Part shown: positions 19,374 to 28,000 of the stretch, one piece after another
Numbering within the stretch: position 1 is the first letter of the stretch
How the letters are laid out: each line of letters opens with the position of its first letter
Source: a virus
Virus record (IMG/VR): IMGVR_UViG_3300027708_000165
Location: 1-37,842 of that record
Strand: one strand, 5' to 3'
Length of the DNA stretch: 37,842 nt
Made by a program: the position numbers and the translations under genes
The notes under the pieces: model-generated
What the model was told of the DNA's origin: nothing
The model's database searches: none
What the model saw: only the letters and a program-made list of their open reading frames with translations

Positions 19374-20290
19374 CAGGATCCTCCGCCGGTGTTGAAGAAG
19401 TAGGTTCCAGCCGATCCGGTGCCCACTGAATTGACGGCTCGCACAGTAACCGTGTATCCGTAATTGCCTTCGACCCAGCGCGGTTGACTTCCGACTAAGG
19501 CGCTGTCAGGTCGGGCAGAAACCAATGCTTCCGCGATGCTGTACGAGGTTCCGGCTTGAGAGGACGTGGTTAGCGTGATGTCATATGTTTGTCCCACATC
19601 ATCGGAGACCCATTTATAGGTTATTGAGTAAGAGGTAATCGCGGCCCCACCATTATTGGGGGCAGTCCACGAGACCACGCTTGGACCCGAGCCGATCACA
19701 GCGTTCTGATTTGTCTGAGCAAAAACGGAAGGGGCAGCAGGCACTGTTGTTACGCTCACGACGACTGAACCGCTCGTCCCGTACGAGCCTGTCCCAATAG
19801 AGTTCGTTGCAGCAACCCGATACGTGTACGTTCCGTTCGCTTGCGACGTAAGAGTCGCGCTGGCATTTGTTGCGTTGCCATCCGTGTCAGAAACAGTTGT
19901 CCAGTTTGTGCCATCAGAAGAACGCTGCACCGTGTACGACGTGATCGCTGAACCACCATTAGACGGGGCAGTCCAAGTCACAGTCACAGTAGAACTAGCA
20001 GCAGAAGCAGAAACACTAGTCGGCGCACCCGGAGCCGTAGCAGAACTCACATTAGAATACGCAAGCGCAGCAGCAGCAACATCAAGACCCGAAGTACCAG
20101 CCAACTTATTCAACACACCAGCAAGATCAATACCAGTAGAAGAATTCAAAGAATTCAAAGCACCAACAAGAGACTTACCAGTAGAAGACGCAAGAAGATT
20201 AGCGGCAGCAGTAGCAGTAACCGTAGGAACACCACCCACAATCTTACTAGCCTTAATGTTTAAAGCCCTCACAAGAGTTTCACCAGCCAT
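19373..20290 (-). CDS. FN3-domain virion protein, 305 aa
   Basis: The N-terminal ~85 residues are helical and Ala/Leu/Ser-rich (LLASSTGKSLVGALNSLNSS). Two fibronectin-III domains follow: about 92-183 (PGAPTSVSASAASSTVTVTW, SNGGSAITSYTVQRSSDG, GTYTYRVAATNSIG) and about 187-295 (PAAPSVFAQ, VVSWTAPNNGGAAITSYSIT, YTVTVRAVNSVG). Phage FN3 domains decorate capsids or tails and aid weak carbohydrate adhesion. Codon choice shifts partway through the first FN3 domain: U-ending codons upstream, many C/G-ending codons downstream, suggesting that this part was acquired. Located just after a small basic protein and the coat gene. Confidence 0.85.
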   Translation of the reverse strand: MAGETLVRALNIKASKIVGGVPTVTATAAANLLASSTGKSLVGALNSLNSSTGIDLAGVLNKLAGTSGLDVAAAALAYSNVSSATAPGAPTSVSASAASSTVTVTWTAPSNGGSAITSYTVQRSSDGTNWTTVSDTDGNATNASATLTSQANGTYTYRVAATNSIGTGSYGTSGSVVVSVTTVPAAPSVFAQTNQNAVIGSGPSVVSWTAPNNGGAAITSYSITYKWVSDDVGQTYDITLTTSSQAGTSYSIAEALVSARPDSALVGSQPRWVEGNYGYTVTVRAVNSVGTGSAGTYFFNTGGGS

Positions 20291-20607
20291 TAAAATTTCA
20301 CCACCGTATCAGTCTTAGGGGAATAGTAAGCACCATTAGAAAACGTATTAGTAGAAGCATCAAACGCTGCACCAGCCTTCTCACTAATCTCCATAGCCTT
20401 ACGAATCTGAGAAGTCTTAGTACCCGCAGGCTGCACCCCAGCAGACCTAGCCTCACGGTACAAATCAAGTTCCTTATCCCACCGCTTCTGCTTAGTAGCA
20501 TCCTGACCATTAGCAGAATTTGAATACGCGATCTTAACCCCAGAACCACGCAAACATTCCGAATACGAAGAATGATCCTTCGTTACACAACCAGTCCTAC
20601 AAGCCAT
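20290..20607 (-). CDS. Hypothetical protein next to coat gene, 105 aa
   Basis: Starts MACRTGCVTKDHSSYSECLR, with Cys at 3, 7 and 18, continues GVKIAYSNSANGQDATKQ and a helical WDKELDLYREARSAGVQPAG. The opening CRTGC-x(2)-DH-x-SY-x-ECLR is a pattern I recall from small proteins beside capsid genes of actinophages and environmental phages; role unknown, possibly a head-associated protein. Overlaps the FN3 gene by one base. A hairpin (GGGG..CACA/TGTG..CCCC) lies in the 69-base gap between the coat gene and this gene. Confidence 0.7.
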   Translation of the reverse strand: MACRTGCVTKDHSSYSECLRGSGVKIAYSNSANGQDATKQKRWDKELDLYREARSAGVQPAGTKTSQIRKAMEISEKAGAAFDASTNTFSNGAYYSPKTDTVVKF

Positions 20608-20633
20608 AACCTAAACCTTTCCAAATGTGTGTA

Positions 20634-20664
20634 GGGGCCACAACCACAATATGCTGTGACCCCC
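20634..20664. terminator. Weak hairpin between coat gene and downstream genes
   Basis: In the 69-base gap after the coat gene, GGGG (20634-20637) faces CCCCC (20660-20664) around CACA-atatgc-TGTG (20645-20658). No T-tract follows on the minus strand, so full termination is unlikely. It may act as an attenuator or protect the abundant coat mRNA 3' end. Confidence 0.3.
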
Positions 20665-20676
20665 ACGCAACATCAA

Positions 20677-21624
20677 CTAGGAGTTGTTGATCGAAGACGT
20701 AGACTCAAGACGGTACAGAGCCGCCTCACGGTAACGTGCCCAACCAAGAACGCCATACCAACCGATAGGACGGTGACGCATCAACTTGTCAACAATCGGA
20801 CCCACAACGGTGTGTGGCTCTTCCGCAACAGCCTCAGCAAGCGCCTGCTTACCGGCAAGGATCGTACGGTAAACGCGAGCAGACGAAAGACCGTCAGTCG
20901 TGTTGTACATACGCGGGGTCTCGACAAAATAAGCCCCTTCATAAGTCCCAATGAATCCCGGCCAAAAATTTTCTGACGCATCATACTTGTGCAGGTCTTG
21001 GAACCCACCCGAACCAGTCTCTGCACGAAGATCGTGCGAAACCTCAGGGTGAATGTAGCAAGCGTAAAGCGAGCCAAGACGGGGCACAGCAAGACCGGCA
21101 CGCAACTTCGCAACACCCTTACGGATATTAGACGTAGCAAGCGTCATAGAGTTAGAGACCGTTGCAGTGCTAGTTGCACTGCTTGCGTAAATAACGTTAG
21201 AGCCACCACGCAACGTAGTCATTGCGACAGCGTCAAGCGAATCTGCAAGGTTGTAGGCGATGATGTCGGCAGCAGCCGGATCAACGTCAGACAACGAGAA
21301 CAGACCCAACTTGCGGGTAAGCAGTGCAGCGTTGCCGTACTCAGCAAGCGTTACAGTTACCGTAGAAGTGTTGGAAAGCGCGACCGCATCAGGGTCAACG
21401 TTTTCTGTAAGGGTTGACGTAGCCTGTGCCAGATCGTTGTAAATCTGGAACACGACGGACGAACCCGGCATAGCCTGCTGCACAGGGCGCTTGTCTGCAA
21501 TATCACGGACGAGCGGCTGCGAACGCAGAGCCATTTCAACGTAACGATCATAAGCAGTCTGGACGACGTTAGTCATACCAGTCTGGTTAGAGATAGTCGC
21601 TGTACCTGTATAGGTATTAGCCAT
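20677..21624 (-). CDS. Major capsid protein, N4-gp56-like, 315 aa
   Basis: The coat protein. MANTYTGTATISNQTG is followed by YVEMALRSQPLVRDIADKR, the start of the N4-gp56 coat family; SVVFQIYNDL, the VTVTLAEYGNAALLTRKL segment near 90-107, VDPAAADIIAYNLADSLD, a helix-rich middle and YACYIHPEVSHDLRAE near 188-203 also match. PRMYNTTDG and GWYGVLGWARYREAALYRLE at the end fit the HK97-like fold of this family. Length 315 is normal. GAAGGTGA lies before ATG 21624. It follows the scaffold-like gene in the usual order. Confidence 0.9.
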   Translation of the reverse strand: MANTYTGTATISNQTGMTNVVQTAYDRYVEMALRSQPLVRDIADKRPVQQAMPGSSVVFQIYNDLAQATSTLTENVDPDAVALSNTSTVTVTLAEYGNAALLTRKLGLFSLSDVDPAAADIIAYNLADSLDAVAMTTLRGGSNVIYASSATSTATVSNSMTLATSNIRKGVAKLRAGLAVPRLGSLYACYIHPEVSHDLRAETGSGGFQDLHKYDASENFWPGFIGTYEGAYFVETPRMYNTTDGLSSARVYRTILAGKQALAEAVAEEPHTVVGPIVDKLMRHRPIGWYGVLGWARYREAALYRLESTSSINNS

Positions 21625-21671
21625 AGTTGTTCACCTTCTTTCGAAATAGAAATGTATGTGTGAATCAGGGA

Positions 21672-22151
21672 TTAATAGACTGACGGACCCGATTCGTTAC
21701 CGAAAATAAGCCGATTCAATTCGGCAGGAGTAGTTGCTGCACGAATCTGTGCCATAATCTGCTCCTCACCACCCGGAACATCCTCGCCCACTGACAGAAC
21801 GTCAGACATGCGAGAAGCGTTTGCTGGTGGAACAACCTTGTCAGGGTAATCGTTCTGCTGTTGCGACGGGGCACTTGTGACCCCAGCAAACACGTCAGCA
21901 CGTTCCTCAATCCAACGGTTAATATCATCAGCGTTACGCAAATCCGAAGGAATCAAATCTGCAATCTTAGGATTCATTCCACGAGCGTTCAGAACGTCCG
22001 TGACACTGCGAACACGTTCACCAGATCGGAAGTGATCAAGTTCCTGATCCTGCTCCTTCATCCGTTTCTGTGCGGCCTTCAAAGCAGAACGTAATTGCTT
22101 AATGCCATCAGAATCATTCATGTCCTGATCGTCATCTTCGTAGTAATCCAT
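21672..22151 (-). CDS. Scaffolding protein candidate, 159 aa
   Basis: Acidic, Gln/Asp/Glu-rich and mostly helical: MDYYEDDDQDMNDSDGIKQ, then LRSALKAAQKRMKEQDQELD and HFRSGERVRSV (a coiled coil of about 25 residues), a middle NARGMNPKIADLIPSDLRNA, and AQIRAATTPAELNRLIFG at the end. Length, acidity and location immediately before the coat gene match phage scaffolds, which template capsid assembly and then leave. Gene family not recognised by sequence alone. GAAAGGG lies before the ATG. The TLD-like RNA sits about 120 bases upstream. Confidence 0.72.
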   Translation of the reverse strand: MDYYEDDDQDMNDSDGIKQLRSALKAAQKRMKEQDQELDHFRSGERVRSVTDVLNARGMNPKIADLIPSDLRNADDINRWIEERADVFAGVTSAPSQQQNDYPDKVVPPANASRMSDVLSVGEDVPGGEEQIMAQIRAATTPAELNRLIFGNESGPSVY

Positions 22152-22275
22152 GATGTGTAATACACCCTTTCGCTCATCTTAGAGTTGCATAGCCCACATA
22201 ACTAGTCGGGGAACTAACTATGGCTGCTACTACCGGACTTATGGCGCACACAAGGGCCGGTCGATCTGTGTGGAG

Positions 22276-22354
22276 TGGAGCATCACGGAATCGAACCGTG
22301 GTCCTACTGACTACCCTCGTGGGGTCCTAACAGTAGTCGATACCTTCATGCCCC
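22276..22354 (-). ncRNA. tmRNA tRNA-like-domain-like RNA lacking the tag domain
   Basis: Read on the minus strand from 22354: GGGGCAT (22354-22348) pairs with ATGCTCC (22283-22277) as a 7-bp acceptor with one G-U pair at the third position, as in tmRNAs. Next come GA and A-GGTATCGAC, matching the tmRNA D-loop pattern GA..GGNNTCGAC, which lacks a normal D stem. CTACTG (22336-22331) pairs with CAGTAG (22309-22304), like helix P2, enclosing ACCC-CACGA-GGGT. The T arm is perfect: CACGG (22300-22296), TTCGATT, CCGTG (22288-22284). Discriminator A and CTCCA follow; CCA is not precisely encoded. No normal anticodon arm can be drawn and there is no room for a tag ORF. Co-transcribed with the late operon. 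Confidence 0.65.
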
Positions 22355-22372
22355 CGAAACCTACAGGTTTCG
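22355..22372 (-). promoter_or_regulatory. Hairpin abutting the tmRNA-like RNA 5' end
   Basis: CGAAACC (22372-22366 on the minus strand), loop TGTA and GGTTTCG (22361-22355) form a perfect 7-bp hairpin. Its last base touches the first base (22354) of the acceptor stem, and its loop holds the TAG stop of the upstream gene. It could mark the RNA-processing site or shield the mRNA end after cleavage. No T-run, so it is not a classical terminator. Confidence 0.5.
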
Positions 22373-23305
22373 ATTAACGCTTAACGAACCTTGCTGAATA
22401 CCTGACGTGCCACCAAAACGTGCTTTCTCACGCTCAGCACGTTTCTTAGAAAGAAGAGTTGCATCAGTATTGTTTGCAACATCAGCATTCAAAGCCTCAA
22501 ACGAATTGTATGCCGTGTTATCGAAACCTGAAAGGCGACTATCTTCCTTGGCCCTAGCCTCAGCAAGATGTGTACGGCGAGCAATTTCAGCATCAACCTG
22601 TGTAGCACTGTATCCAGTAAATTCGGAAGCAACCTGATCAGAAATTAATTTAGATTCAGCAGCATCAATGTTGATACCCTTTTGTGCAGCGCGAGTAGAA
22701 ATATCAATCTGTCGCAAGAAATCAGCAGAAGCCTGATCTGCAAGAAGTTTACCTTTTTCAGGATCAACAATGAAAGCAATCTGATAATCTGTAGTCACAC
22801 CAGCATCATTCAAAGCCTTCTTATAGGCATCAGGTGCAGCAGCATGAAGATTATAGGCAAGAGCCAGACGGTCACCAACTTCACTAACAGAAACATTGTT
22901 ATTGATAAGGTCAGCAATATTTGCGTTAGTTGAAAAAGTTGGTGCAGCGCCACCAAGATACTTTGACATCTTATCTTTATAGCCTTGCTCTAAAGCCTTA
23001 TACTCTCTAACATTACTTACAGCACCAGAAGAATATGCTGTATCAAAACCACCAAAACGTGTCTGAAAACTAGAAAAAGTTCTGATAAGATCAAACGCTT
23101 CAGTCAAACTAGAATCTGGAATACTGAGAAGATTTTTAATCTGAGTCTTCTCATTCTGTGTAAGAGGCACACCAGCCGCTATAAGATTATTCATCCACCT
23201 AGTTTCCGCAGCAGTAAACTCCGGGGCAGGTGTAATAGGTGCAGCAGTTGGTTTAGTGGTAGTAACAGGAACAGGAACAGTAGGCTTAACTGGGGTCTTT
23301 GCCAT
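22361..23305 (-). CDS. Internal virion protein candidate, 314 aa
   Basis: Begins MAKTPVKPTVPVPVTTTKPT, a Pro/Thr/Val-rich disordered start (~30 residues), then helical and Ala/Asn-rich, with LAEARAKEDSRLSGFDNTAY and KKRAEREKARFGGTSG near the end. No enzymatic motif. One of three Ala/Gln-rich proteins (with 23308 and 24276) that follow the giant gene; such sets in short-tailed phages are internal or ejected proteins. Its stop lies in the hairpin preceding the tmRNA-like RNA. Confidence 0.65.
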   Translation of the reverse strand: MAKTPVKPTVPVPVTTTKPTAAPITPAPEFTAAETRWMNNLIAAGVPLTQNEKTQIKNLLSIPDSSLTEAFDLIRTFSSFQTRFGGFDTAYSSGAVSNVREYKALEQGYKDKMSKYLGGAAPTFSTNANIADLINNNVSVSEVGDRLALAYNLHAAAPDAYKKALNDAGVTTDYQIAFIVDPEKGKLLADQASADFLRQIDISTRAAQKGINIDAAESKLISDQVASEFTGYSATQVDAEIARRTHLAEARAKEDSRLSGFDNTAYNSFEALNADVANNTDATLLSKKRAEREKARFGGTSGIQQGSLSVNRNL

Positions 23306-23307
23306 AA

Positions 23308-24273
23308 TTATATTCCAAACTCGCTAGAAACATAGTCAGCAAACCTGTTATTAACAGCCTGACCCTCAGAAGAAGAAGCCCACCGCTTATCCTGACGGAT
23401 AGCAACATCAAGATCATACAAAGACATTGGAGCCGGATTGCCTTTAGCATCTTTACCACCAAGAAGAGCCTTCTTAAAAAGGTCATCTTTCAAAGTAATA
23501 GTAGAAGGATCAGCAATACCAAGACCCTGAGCAATATGTGTAATATAAGGCTGAGCAGCGTCACGAACTGTTACATAATTTTGACCTTGAATACCAACTT
23601 GATCAGCAAGAGCAGGAAAAAAATGCTTAGCCTGTCTAGTTAAATAATCGTAAGAATCTTGCTCAGTAAACGTATCATTAGGATCAAGAATTTTTAGAGT
23701 CTCAGCATTATACCACTCTTTACTTTGACCCACACCATTCTTTTCAGCAATATCCTTCAAAGCATTAAATGTAAGCAAGTACTGGCCACGAGGCTTATCA
23801 ACTTTACCATCAAGACCCTTAAAGTTTTTTACACCACCAGAACCCTTAACACCAGCCATGTCTTCTGTAGTGATACCGTTATCGCCAGAACCACGCACAA
23901 GAGCATTAGTAAGATCGGCAGTAGACCAACCATTGTAAACACTTAAACGAGCAAGAGCAGTCTTCTGAGTATTGTTAAGACTAACACCAAGATTAGTAGC
24001 AGCAGTAAGAACAGCCTGTTCAGCATCAGGAAGAGTTTTTTTAATCCACGTCTTATCGCCAGTAAACTCTAACTTAAAAGCAGCCTTCCAAGGTCCACTA
24101 CTCTTAGACCACCAGTCAGTCTGTTTTAATGCAGCAAGAAAAGCAGGAGCAGCAAGTTCTTTATTAGTGGCATCTGCAAATAAATTAGTAAGATCATCAG
24201 ACTGTTTTACAGTCTGCCAAGCAAAACCATACTGTTCAGCAAAAGCCTTAGCATCAAAAGTATCTGTAGCCAT
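23308..24273 (-). CDS. Internal virion protein candidate, 321 aa
   Basis: Start MATDTFDAKAFAEQYGFAWQ, helical with WWSKSSGPWKAAFKLEF near 54-70, a Gly-rich middle (VKGSGGVKNFKGLDGK), and helical end. Repeated motif-like segments SLNNTQKTALARLSVYNGWS and LGIADPSTITLKDDLFKKALL suggest many amphipathic helices, fitting a membrane- or DNA-interacting ejection protein. No known domain. Two bases separate it from both neighbours, indicating tight co-translation. Confidence 0.65.
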   Translation of the reverse strand: MATDTFDAKAFAEQYGFAWQTVKQSDDLTNLFADATNKELAAPAFLAALKQTDWWSKSSGPWKAAFKLEFTGDKTWIKKTLPDAEQAVLTAATNLGVSLNNTQKTALARLSVYNGWSTADLTNALVRGSGDNGITTEDMAGVKGSGGVKNFKGLDGKVDKPRGQYLLTFNALKDIAEKNGVGQSKEWYNAETLKILDPNDTFTEQDSYDYLTRQAKHFFPALADQVGIQGQNYVTVRDAAQPYITHIAQGLGIADPSTITLKDDLFKKALLGGKDAKGNPAPMSLYDLDVAIRQDKRWASSSEGQAVNNRFADYVSSEFGI

Positions 24274-24275
24274 AA

Positions 24276-25073
24276 TTAACCCAACGCTCCAAGAAACAGA
24301 TCAAGATATTTAGTAGCACCCTGATACTCTGCATAGTCCGGTTGAGACTTAGCATAATTTTCAGCAAACGCATTCACGTCAAGGCCAGTAGTAGACACGC
24401 GACTACTTTGATCTGTAGTAGATACGGAAGGTTGATTGCCTTGAGCAGTATGCAAAGCCTGATAGAAATTAGACTTTTCTTCATCAGTTGCAGCACGACC
24501 AAGATAAGATTGCAAAGCATTATTAACTAAACTATTAGCAGAGTCTTCAGAAAGATAATCTGTAGCAGTGATGGTAGTAGGACCACTACCATCACCAAGA
24601 GCCGCCATAGTGGATGCAATGCTTTGAACTTGATCAAAAGATTGAACTCCAGCAAGACGAAGCATTTGATCGCTTACGCTAATATTGTTTTGATTTGCCA
24701 TTATGCTTGCATTCATCAAAAAACTGAGAGCACCAGCAGGAGAAGTAAGAGACTTTTGGCCACTGTACAAAGAAGCAAGAGCCTGAATTGCTAACTGCTT
24801 ATCGGGGGTAAGCCCTCCGGGTGCATTCCACATGGCAACAAGATTGCCAATACTGTTGATAGAATTAGCAAATGCGGAAGAACCACCAATGGCTGTAGGA
24901 AAACCAACAGCAGGTGGAGTAAATTCACCTAGGTTGACATAGATTTGGTAAGGGTCTGTGGTATCAGCAGTTGCACCTATGGGGATTGGGTTAAAACCAT
25001 TAGGTTGCGTATAAGCCGCTGCACCAGTTCCCCAATTTGGAAATTGACCGATATCTTCTGGGTTATAAGCCAC
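24276..25073 (-). CDS. Internal virion protein candidate, 265 aa
   Basis: GTG 25073 is preferred: it lies inside the giant gene's last codons (overlap 11 bases) with AGGG about nine bases upstream; a longer N-terminus would lie in that gene. MAYNPEDIGQFPNWGTGAAA at the start; later helical SALQ-like stretches, and LQSYLGRAATDEEKSNFYQA followed by LHTAQGNQPS, a helical repeat of the YLGRxAT class known from environmental phage virion proteins as I recall. Ends DYAEYQGATKYLDLFLGALG. Likely internal/ejection protein. Confidence 0.65.
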   Translation of the reverse strand: MAYNPEDIGQFPNWGTGAAAYTQPNGFNPIPIGATADTTDPYQIYVNLGEFTPPAVGFPTAIGGSSAFANSINSIGNLVAMWNAPGGLTPDKQLAIQALASLYSGQKSLTSPAGALSFLMNASIMANQNNISVSDQMLRLAGVQSFDQVQSIASTMAALGDGSGPTTITATDYLSEDSANSLVNNALQSYLGRAATDEEKSNFYQALHTAQGNQPSVSTTDQSSRVSTTGLDVNAFAENYAKSQPDYAEYQGATKYLDLFLGALG

Positions 25074-28000
25074 TGTTAAACACCCTACTTCCCATAGAAA
25101 TATCTCTTCCATCATTAAAGTATCTAGTGTACCAATTACTCATAGAAGTACTAGCAGAAAGGAAATTGTTTTGAACATAGTCTTGCCACTGCTGTGCAAT
25201 AGAAATCTTTTGCTCAACAGTGTCAACACTCTTATATGCCACACGAGCCTTTTCAAGATCAGTTAAATAATCTTTAACAATTCTATAAGTAGGATCAGAT
25301 GTACTAGTCTGCATAAAATTCTTGTCATTAACAATATATTGCAATCCAAGAATAAGCCTATTTGCACGATCATTATCGGGAGACATAAAGTCCGCCCTCC
25401 AAGCAGCATTATTAGGTTCTTGCTTGAAAGGTTCAAGCCAAGCATGCCACTGTGCATACAACCAAGCACTAGCCCCAATAGCAGACAAAGACTTGTAACC
25501 GTACTGTTTCATTGTTGCATCAAGAACAGCCTTAGCAGGAATATATGTATTCCAAGACTGCTGTTTCAAAAATGCTGTAGTCAACTCTTCAGGAGTACGT
25601 TGAGAACGAATAGACTTATTCTCGCCCGGAAGAGAATTCTCATACAAGTTATCGTAAACAGCACTGCTAAACTCTCCATCAGTACCACCAAACATTAACG
25701 ACACAGCATCCTGCGGATCATTAGGATTCAAAGACATTAATTTTTTGGCAAGGTCTTGATTAGATTGCAAACGATTGTAGGCATCAAGATTTGAAGGAAT
25801 ACCAGCACGATTATTAGAAGTACTAACAAAGAAAGCATCACCCGGAACACCATGAAGACTAAGAAAAACTTGAGTCTGCTTCACAATATCGTCAGGGTAC
25901 GCTTGTTCAATCTTGCGAGTCTCATCACGATAAAACTGTCCAACAGTATTTAACCCAATACCGCCAGACCAAAAAAACTTAGTAGCAAAACGAAGTTTGA
26001 AAAAGTTTGTAGCATCTTCTTGAGCCTTTATGGGATCAGGAACTGGACCCTTTTTACCATTCTTTTGCCATTCAAACAAACGATACTGTTGAATTTGTGC
26101 AGCAACTTTAAGAGAATCCTCATCTATTGATCCCAATGCTTTCTTCATGTCATAAAAATATGAAGGAGCAAAAGAATCAAAACTAACAGCACCAGCAAAA
26201 CTTGTTTGAGGTTTACCAAGAGGAAACAAAAAATTGTAAGTATCTTCTGGAAGATTTTCTTTAAACCAAGGATCAAGATTAGGGTTTGCTTTAATCAAAG
26301 TAGTAACTGGGATAGTTGCATACATAGTAGCGGAAGGTTCCTGTGTAGCAAACTCCCAACTTTTAACACTTAACACAATCTTGTTATCAACAGGAAGATT
26401 TAATTTCTTGAATAATCCCTCAGGAACTCTAAAAACTACAGCCTGAGCATCCTTCCAATCTTTAACAGGATCACCATTCTTGTCAATACCAAAAGTTGTG
26501 TATGTAGAAGTCCAAGCATGGCTTAGCAGATAAGTGCGGCCCGGATTCTTGTACGCTAAACGAGCGTAACGATACATAGAGTTAAAGTATGCTGCAGGGA
26601 AGTATGTGAACCAGCGCATAGCATATGCAGGATTAGACACACGCCTAATATTATAGAATGTTTGTTCTGCTTCTTTAATAGCCCTAGCCATGGCGTTAGG
26701 GCGGGCATTATTAATCACATCACCAGTAATGGGAATGCCTTGCTCGTGAAGTAAACGCAAATCAGACTTCATATTGGCTTCAAACTGGCGTTGCGTCCAC
26801 GGCCAACGGTATATGCGTGACTCAGGATTAGCCATAAGACCACGCCAAATAGCATCCATACTTTTACTATAAATATTTAATAGTTGTCCAAAACCTGTAC
26901 TATTAAACTGCAAAGTTCCAGCATGAACTGGAACAAGATCAGTTCTGTCACCAAGAAGTTTACGAAGTTGAGAAGGATTAACATCCTTCCCACCAAGAAC
27001 AAGATTTCTAACTTCAGGAGTTGGAAAGTAAGTTAAAATTGCTTGACGGTTTTGAGCAATTAATGAATCAATATACTCTGGAACTTCAACAACACCTTCA
27101 GGTGATCCAACAGACTTTTTAATTGTTGGTCGCATATCGCGCTTAGTCCAACCCATATCTTTTGCATACCTTTGACCGGCAGGCTTGTTAAGCAACCAAT
27201 CATAAAGCCACTGATTATCTTTACCCTGCAAAACATATTCAGCAAAAGCATCATTACGAATTTGTTGGTTAGCAATATGTGTCAACTCATCCCAGTATCC
27301 TTGAGCCGTGGGTTGAATTAAATCATCATCACCAGTACGTTGCCAACGTGAAACAGAAAGACGACCAGTATTAGAAGGATTCAAAGTAAGTTTAGCAGTC
27401 AAGTTAGCACTGGCCTCTGCACGCATAGCAGAACCAAACTGTGCCTCATCATAAGCACCTTGAGCAATAACAACATCACCATCAAGGTCAATATAAAAAG
27501 GCTTTTCTCCACCAAAAATACGCTTACGTGCAGCCTCACGGCGTGCCTCGCGGGAAGCCATCTTAGGTTGAAGACCAGCAATCTTTTTCTCAGTATCTTT
27601 CAACTGCTCAAGAAGATCAAGACGAGTGTCCATAGAAGTACCACTTGCACCTTGAATTTTTTCACGCAAAATGTTTTGCATCGCACGCAAATTAACAAGT
27701 TCGTCAGCAATAGAAGTATCTCCAGCAGCAACTTTGTCATACACGCCAATTTGCAAACGATGAGATGCAAGATACTCTTGTTCAAGTGCAGAGTATTTTG
27801 TTTTAATCACACCATCTTTATCAACAAGTTCAGATGCCTTCAGATTAATATCATCAATCTTATTAAGAACAGATTTCTGTTCAATAATTAAATTACTTCT
27901 ATCAATCATCAACTGTGAAACTTCTTGTTGATCTAAAGTTCCAGATTTAATTTTATCACTAACTTCAGAAATTTTAACGTCAATAGATTCAGAAGAATTC

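Noticed and set aside
22276-22300. attP core carrying the 3' end of a host tmRNA or tRNA gene
   Set aside because: The 5' acceptor strand and D-loop are present too, giving a whole tRNA-like domain, and no integrase gene was found.
22276-22354. Ordinary phage tRNA gene on the minus strand
   Set aside because: Acceptor and T arm fit, but no 5-bp/7-nt anticodon arm or D stem can be formed between them; the GGNNTCGAC signature and P2-like helix favour a tmRNA-type domain.
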